From positions 790,676 to 854,675 of the forward strand of contig NZ_OBEK01000002.1 of assembly GCF_900215625.1 (NCBI RefSeq): a stretch of 64,000 nucleotides of DNA, given 5' to 3'. Below are positions 60,288-64,000 of the stretch, piece after piece. Source of the stretch: Terribacillus aidingensis (GTDB lineage Bacteria; Bacillota; Bacilli; Bacillales; Amphibacillaceae). The position numbers and the translations under genes were made by a program. The notes under the pieces are model-generated. The model ran no database searches. It was given only the letters and a program-made list of their open reading frames with translations, and was not told the origin of the DNA. How positions within the stretch are numbered: position 1 is the stretch's first letter; each line of letters begins with the position of its first letter.

Positions 60288-60482
60288 AAAATAGCAATCC
60301 CAATCGTGCCGTCCTATTGAAGTTTTGAACCCGCTCTCAGCAGGTGGGTGCCCTGATTCACACTTTATGCGTCCACTCGTTGGAGGCTTGCACGCCATGT
60401 GAAGACTTTCGGACTCCCGTACTTCATTGTAATCGGTCAAAACATATGAAGAACGTACACATCAGGATTGCTATTTGTTTAT
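60288..60482 (-). ncRNA. ssrS: 6S RNA (BsrA/6S-1 type)
   Basis: Minus-strand RNA of about 195 bases. Ends pair (UAGCAAUCC near the 5' end, GGAUUGCUA near the 3' end) to form the closing helix, followed by a U-rich 3' tail; the interior can form a long, interrupted hairpin with a central bubble. The position next to aspS equals that of 6S-1 RNA in B. subtilis. It would bind sigma-A RNA polymerase as a promoter mimic. Ends are approximate. Confidence 0.85.
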
Positions 60483-60488
60483 GAACTT

Positions 60489-60517
60489 ATCTTAGCATGG
60501 ATAAATTCATATTTCAA
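60489..60517 (-). promoter_or_regulatory. Sigma-A promoter of 6S RNA
   Basis: Minus strand TTGAAA, 17 bases, TAAGAT, just downstream of the aspS stop; the predicted start is near 60482. Confidence 0.8.
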
Positions 60518-60526
60518 CTGGTAAGT

Positions 60527-62311
60527 CTATTCGTCTTTTCCAGCAGATTTCTGTTGAATATCCAGATAAAGTTCATCCAGCTGTTTTTTGCTGACAGGAT
60601 CTGGCGCATCTGTTAATGGATCGGTCGCAGAAGCTGTTTTCGGGAACAAAATGGTGTCTCGAAGGTTTGTGCTGCCAGACAAAAGCATAATAAAACGATC
60701 GTAACCAAGTGCAATCCCGCCATGCGGAGGTGCACCAGATTCCAAGGCATCCAATAGAAAACCGAATTGCTCCTGTGCTTCTTCGTTGGAGAATCCTAAT
60801 ACTTCAAACATGCGATTTTGCAAATCCATTTGGTAGATACGCTGAGAACCGCCGCCCAGCTCATAACCGTTCAATACGATATCATAAGCTTCTGCTTTAA
60901 CAGATGCAGGGTCTGTTTCAAGTTTGTCGATATCTGCAGCTGCCGGCATTGTGAACGGATGGTGTGCTGCATAGTAGCGGCCCTCTTCTTCGTCGTATTC
61001 AAACAACGGCCAATCCGTTACCCATAGGAAGTTGAACAGAGATTCATCGATCAAACCTAACTCACGGCCAAGCTTGCTGCGCAGCGCACCTAAGCTGTCA
61101 AAGACAACTTTCGTTTTATCCGCCACGAATACAAGGAAGTCGCCAGCTTCAGCAGAAAGAACGTCTTTCAGCTGACTTTGTACGTTCTCGTCCAAGAATT
61201 TAGCAATTGGCCCTTTCAAAGCGCCGTCTTCTTCGACTTTCACCCATGCCAAACCTTTTGCTCCGTAAATTTTGACAAAGTCCGTTAGCGCATCAATATC
61301 TTTTCGGGAGAAGTTAGCTGCTTGTCCTTTGACGTTGATGGCACTAACGCGGCCGTTATTCTGAATGGCATCCTGGAAGACTTTGAATTCTGCAGATTTC
61401 ACAGCTTCTCTCACATCTACCAGCTCTAATCCGAAACGTGTATCCGGCTTGTCAGATCCAAATCGCTCCATCGCTTCTGCGTATGGAAGGCGCGGGAATG
61501 GCACTTGTACGTCTACATCTTTTACTTCTTTCATGACACGCATCATCATCCGCTCTGTCATGCTGATGATGTCTTCTGTAGTCATGAATGAAGTCTCGAT
61601 ATCAATCTGCGTAAATTCCGGCTGACGGTCAGCACGTAAATCTTCATCACGGAAACAACGAGCAATTTGATAGTATTTTTCAAAACCAGAAATCATCAGC
61701 AGCTGTTTGAATAGCTGCGGAGACTGTGGAAGGGCATAAAATTCTCCAGGATGCACGCGGCTTGGAACTAGATAGTCACGAGCGCCCTCTGGTGTGCTCT
61801 TCGTCAGCATTGGTGTTTCCATTTCATAGAATTCTTCTTCATTCAAGAAATTACGAATTGCTTGTGTAGCCTGATGGCGAAGACGGAATGTCTCTTGCAG
61901 CGGCTTTCTGCGCAAATCCAGGTAGCGGTATTTCAAGCGCACGTCCTCGGATGCATCAACATCATCTTCAATTTGGAACGCTGGGCTTTTCGCTTTGTTC
62001 AAAATGCTTATTTCTTCTGCTGCAATCTCAATAGCACCCGTAGCCATGTTTCCGTTTTTCGTCGCTTCTTCTCTTTCCAGCACTTTACCAGTGATACTTA
62101 CAACGAATTCAGAACGGATTTGCTCAGCAGTTGCCAGTGCTTCCTTGGAAACATCCGGATTAAAGACAACTTGCACAATACCTGAGCGGTCGCGAATATC
62201 TGCGAAAATTAAACCGCCTAAGTCACGTCGCTTCTGCACCCATCCTTTAATTGTTACGGTTTCGCCTGCATGGCTCGTTCGCAGCAAACCTGCCTTTTGT
62301 CTTTCACTCAT
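60527..62311 (-). CDS. aspS: Aspartyl-tRNA synthetase
   Basis: Class II synthetase of the bacterial type. 594 residues: OB-fold anticodon domain ([15 protein letters not shown]), motif 2 [20 protein letters not shown], bacterial GAD insertion domain (residues about 300-410) and motif 3 [17 protein letters not shown] 62311 follows GGAGG and overlaps the hisS stop by eight bases, so both enzymes are made from one T-box-controlled message. Confidence 0.97.
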   Translation of the reverse strand: MSERQKAGLLRTSHAGETVTIKGWVQKRRDLGGLIFADIRDRSGIVQVVFNPDVSKEALATAEQIRSEFVVSITGKVLEREEATKNGNMATGAIEIAAEEISILNKAKSPAFQIEDDVDASEDVRLKYRYLDLRRKPLQETFRLRHQATQAIRNFLNEEEFYEMETPMLTKSTPEGARDYLVPSRVHPGEFYALPQSPQLFKQLLMISGFEKYYQIARCFRDEDLRADRQPEFTQIDIETSFMTTEDIISMTERMMMRVMKEVKDVDVQVPFPRLPYAEAMERFGSDKPDTRFGLELVDVREAVKSAEFKVFQDAIQNNGRVSAINVKGQAANFSRKDIDALTDFVKIYGAKGLAWVKVEEDGALKGPIAKFLDENVQSQLKDVLSAEAGDFLVFVADKTKVVFDSLGALRSKLGRELGLIDESLFNFLWVTDWPLFEYDEEEGRYYAAHHPFTMPAAADIDKLETDPASVKAEAYDIVLNGYELGGGSQRIYQMDLQNRMFEVLGFSNEEAQEQFGFLLDALESGAPPHGGIALGYDRFIMLLSGSTNLRDTILFPKTASATDPLTDAPDPVSKKQLDELYLDIQQKSAGKDE

Positions 62312-63596
62312 CCGCTTTTCCTCCATCCAACTTCTGCTTAATAGTCTCTACAGCTTCCTTGATTGCTACTTCATATTGCTGACCGTCCTGCATGTTGCGA
62401 AGCGAGATAACACCTTTTGCCAGCTCATCTTCTCCTAATACAACAACGAATTTCGCTTGCTGACGATCAGCTGATTTAAATTGACCTTTCATCTTCTTGC
62501 CAAGATAATCTTTATCTGCTGTTACTCCTGCCAGACGAAGCTGGAATGTAAGCTTCGCAGCCTCTTTCTGAACAGCATCATCACCTAGAGCAACAACATA
62601 AACATCGGTGCCTGTGTTCACAGGCAGTTCGATGCCTTCTGCTTCAAGTGCGAACAAAAGGCGTTCAATACTTAGTGCATAACCGATACCAGGAGTAGAA
62701 GGACCGCCCACTTCTTCGACCAACCCATTGTAGCGTCCGCCGCCTGTTAATGTTGTCAGCGCGCCGAAGCCTTCAGCATCACTCATAATCTCAAATGCTG
62801 TGTGGTTATAGTAATCCAATCCTCTTACTAGATTAGGATCCACTACATAAGGAATCTCCATCGCATCCAGATTTGCTTTTACTTCGTCAAAATAAGCTTT
62901 TGATTCTGCATTTAAGTAATCGTGGATAGATGGTGCGCTTTTCACTTTCGGGTGTTCCCGGTCCTTTTTACAGTCAAGGATACGCAGCGGGTTCTTTTCC
63001 AAACGGTTTTGACAGTCACTGCACAGCTCATCTTTTACAGGTGTGAAGTGTTCAATCAAAGCTGTTCGGTGTGCATCACGGCTCTCTTTATCACCAAGCG
63101 TGTTGATGATCAGTTTCAATGATTTCAAGCCAAATTGCTGATAACCGCTCATCGCTAAAGAAATCACTTCCGCATCGATGGACGGATCTTCACTTCCTAA
63201 AGCTTCAACACCAAACTGAACGAACTGACGCATACGGCCTTGCTGCGGACGTTCGTAGCGGAACATTGGACCATGATAGAAAAGTTTAGTTGGCTGTTCC
63301 GGCTGACCGTAAAGCTTGTTTTGTACATACGCACGGACCACGGAAGCTGTTCCTTCCGGTCTGAGCGTCAAGCTGCGGTCACCTTTATCTTTAAATGTGT
63401 ACATTTCTTTTTGTACAATATCTGTTGTTTCTCCAACTCCGCGCAAAAATAATTCTGTGTGTTCAAAAATTGGCACCCGAATTTCTTTGTAATTGAATTT
63501 GCTTGCCAAATCTGTCAGCACTTTTTCTGCGTACTGCCATTTTTCTGATGTACCAGGTAAAATATCCTGCGTGCCTCTTGGCGCTTTCATGTCCAT
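62304..63596 (-). CDS. hisS: Histidyl-tRNA synthetase
   Basis: Class II synthetase. 430 residues with [12 protein letters not shown], motif 2 [15 protein letters not shown], histidine-A motif [17 protein letters not shown] and motif 3 [13 protein letters not shown]-terminal anticodon-binding domain. ATG 63596 is seven bases after GGAGG. Confidence 0.97.
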   Translation of the reverse strand: MDMKAPRGTQDILPGTSEKWQYAEKVLTDLASKFNYKEIRVPIFEHTELFLRGVGETTDIVQKEMYTFKDKGDRSLTLRPEGTASVVRAYVQNKLYGQPEQPTKLFYHGPMFRYERPQQGRMRQFVQFGVEALGSEDPSIDAEVISLAMSGYQQFGLKSLKLIINTLGDKESRDAHRTALIEHFTPVKDELCSDCQNRLEKNPLRILDCKKDREHPKVKSAPSIHDYLNAESKAYFDEVKANLDAMEIPYVVDPNLVRGLDYYNHTAFEIMSDAEGFGALTTLTGGGRYNGLVEEVGGPSTPGIGYALSIERLLFALEAEGIELPVNTGTDVYVVALGDDAVQKEAAKLTFQLRLAGVTADKDYLGKKMKGQFKSADRQQAKFVVVLGEDELAKGVISLRNMQDGQQYEVAIKEAVETIKQKLDGGKADE

Positions 63597-63901
63597 ACGA
63601 TTACCTCCTCGACTAGTGACCCAATCTCCGGAAATCCCAAATAACGACAAAAAACCCCCGTCCCTTTGCATCAAGGGACGGGAGTTTTTCCCGCGTTGCC
63701 ACCCTAGTTGGATACACTGTATCCCACTTTGGGCAGTTAACGCCTGCTACGTCACTGTCTACTGTTAGTTCGACAATGCTCCTAAGGAATGTCTTTCAGT
63801 CGAAGCTGTGCCGGGCGCTTCCAGCCTATGGCGCCTAGTCTCTGTTCACAGGTAGTTCGACTTACTTTTTCCCTCATTGGATTTCCGGATTCTTTAGATT
63901 G
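63597..63901 (-). promoter_or_regulatory. T-box riboswitch leader of hisS-aspS
   Basis: Minus-strand leader with stem I, T-box AGGGTGGCAACGCGG (63691-63705) and a terminator hairpin (about 63650-63683, CCCGUCCCUU stem and U-run). The specifier loop reads GAAAGACAUUCC, aligned with GAAAGCUAUACC of the alaS leader; GAC (Asp) and CAU (His) overlap in GACAU (63789-63793). Regulation by both uncharged tRNAs is plausible. Confidence 0.93.
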
Positions 63902-63906
63902 TAATA

Positions 63907-63936
63907 ATAGTACCTGTTTGTAAGAAAGATTGTCAA
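63907..63936 (-). promoter_or_regulatory. Sigma-A promoter of hisS-aspS
   Basis: Minus strand TTGACA, 18 bases, TACTAT. The -35 hexamer contains the TGA stop codon of the upstream partial gene (63933-63935). Confidence 0.8.
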
Positions 63937-64000
63937 GATTGTTTTAGTTGTTCTTGTATTTTTTTTCGTTCCAGTGCATCTGCTGCTCCGCCAAATGCAG
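63933..64000 (-). CDS. C-terminal end of an unidentified protein (5' part outside window)
   Basis: An open minus-strand frame enters the window and ends at TGA 63933-63935; the last 21 residues read AFGGAADALERKKIQEQLKQ plus Ser. Too short to identify. It is supported only by the open frame, protein-like composition and tight fit to the hisS promoter. Confidence 0.45.
   Translation of the reverse strand, partial: AFGGAADALERKKIQEQLKQS

Overview
The window is a 64-kb stretch of core chromosome from an endospore-forming, low-to-mid-GC Firmicute of the family Bacillaceae. The gene order from dgkA/ybeY/pgpH/phoH through dnaK, comE and yqeG-H, and from greA through alaS, recD2, mnmA, cymR, aspS and hisS, follows the Bacillus subtilis yqf/yqe/yrr/yrv map. 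Spoill genes (yqfC, yqfD, spoIIP, gpr, sigK, sda, rsfA), the competence operon and a Mrp sodium/proton antiporter fit a halotolerant soil or marine bacillus of the Oceanobacillus/Virgibacillus/Terribacillus type. The genus is a guess. Many genes start with TTG or GTG behind strong Shine-Dalgarno sequences.

Layout. 1-8.6 kb (all minus): dgkA (cut by the window edge), ybeY, pgpH, phoH, yqfD, yqfC, a yqfB-position gene, floA, a short nfeD behind a sigma-W promoter, yqeY and rpsU. 8.6-20.3 kb (minus): deoC, mtaB, rsmE, prmA, the hrcA-grpE-dnaK-dnaJ heat-shock operon with a CIRCE operator, hemW and lepA. 20.4-24.6 kb: yqxA, spoIIP, gpr and holA (minus) with rpsT (plus) between gpr and holA. 24.9-29.3 kb: comEC, comEB, comEA (minus) and divergent comER (plus). 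29.4-34.4 kb: the yqeG-yqeH-aroE-yhbY-nadD-yqeK-rsfS-yqeM operon (minus).

34.4-35.1 kb holds the small sporulation-checkpoint gene sda, preceded by a phased array of DnaA-box-like sites. 35.1-40.4 kb (plus) is a Mrp operon with subunits A, C, D, E, F and G but no mrpB. 40.5-41.4 kb carries an uninterrupted sigK and a tiny membrane-protein gene. 41.4-50.5 kb (minus) carries yrhC, mtnN, yrrS, greA, udk, trmR, mltG, yrzB, ruvX, ireB and alaS; a small KTSC-like gene lies opposite. alaS has an alanine T-box leader. 50.8-57.9 kb (minus): an AI-2E-family permease, a zinc ribbon, recD2, a TPR protein, mnmA, a cysteine desulfurase and cymR. 58-60.2 kb (plus): rarA and rsfA, the latter with a textbook sigma-F promoter. 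60.3-64 kb (minus): 6S RNA, aspS and hisS behind a T-box leader with overlapping Asp and His codons, and the last codons of an unidentified gene.

No mobile element, CRISPR array, prophage, rRNA or tRNA was seen, and no defence system. The most notable points are the missing mrpB, the DnaA-box array ahead of sda, three promoters whose -35 hexamer contains the stop codon of the upstream gene, the double specifier in the hisS-aspS T-box, and local absence of genes that are partners of retained ones (trhP genes beside trmR; the protease part of NfeD).
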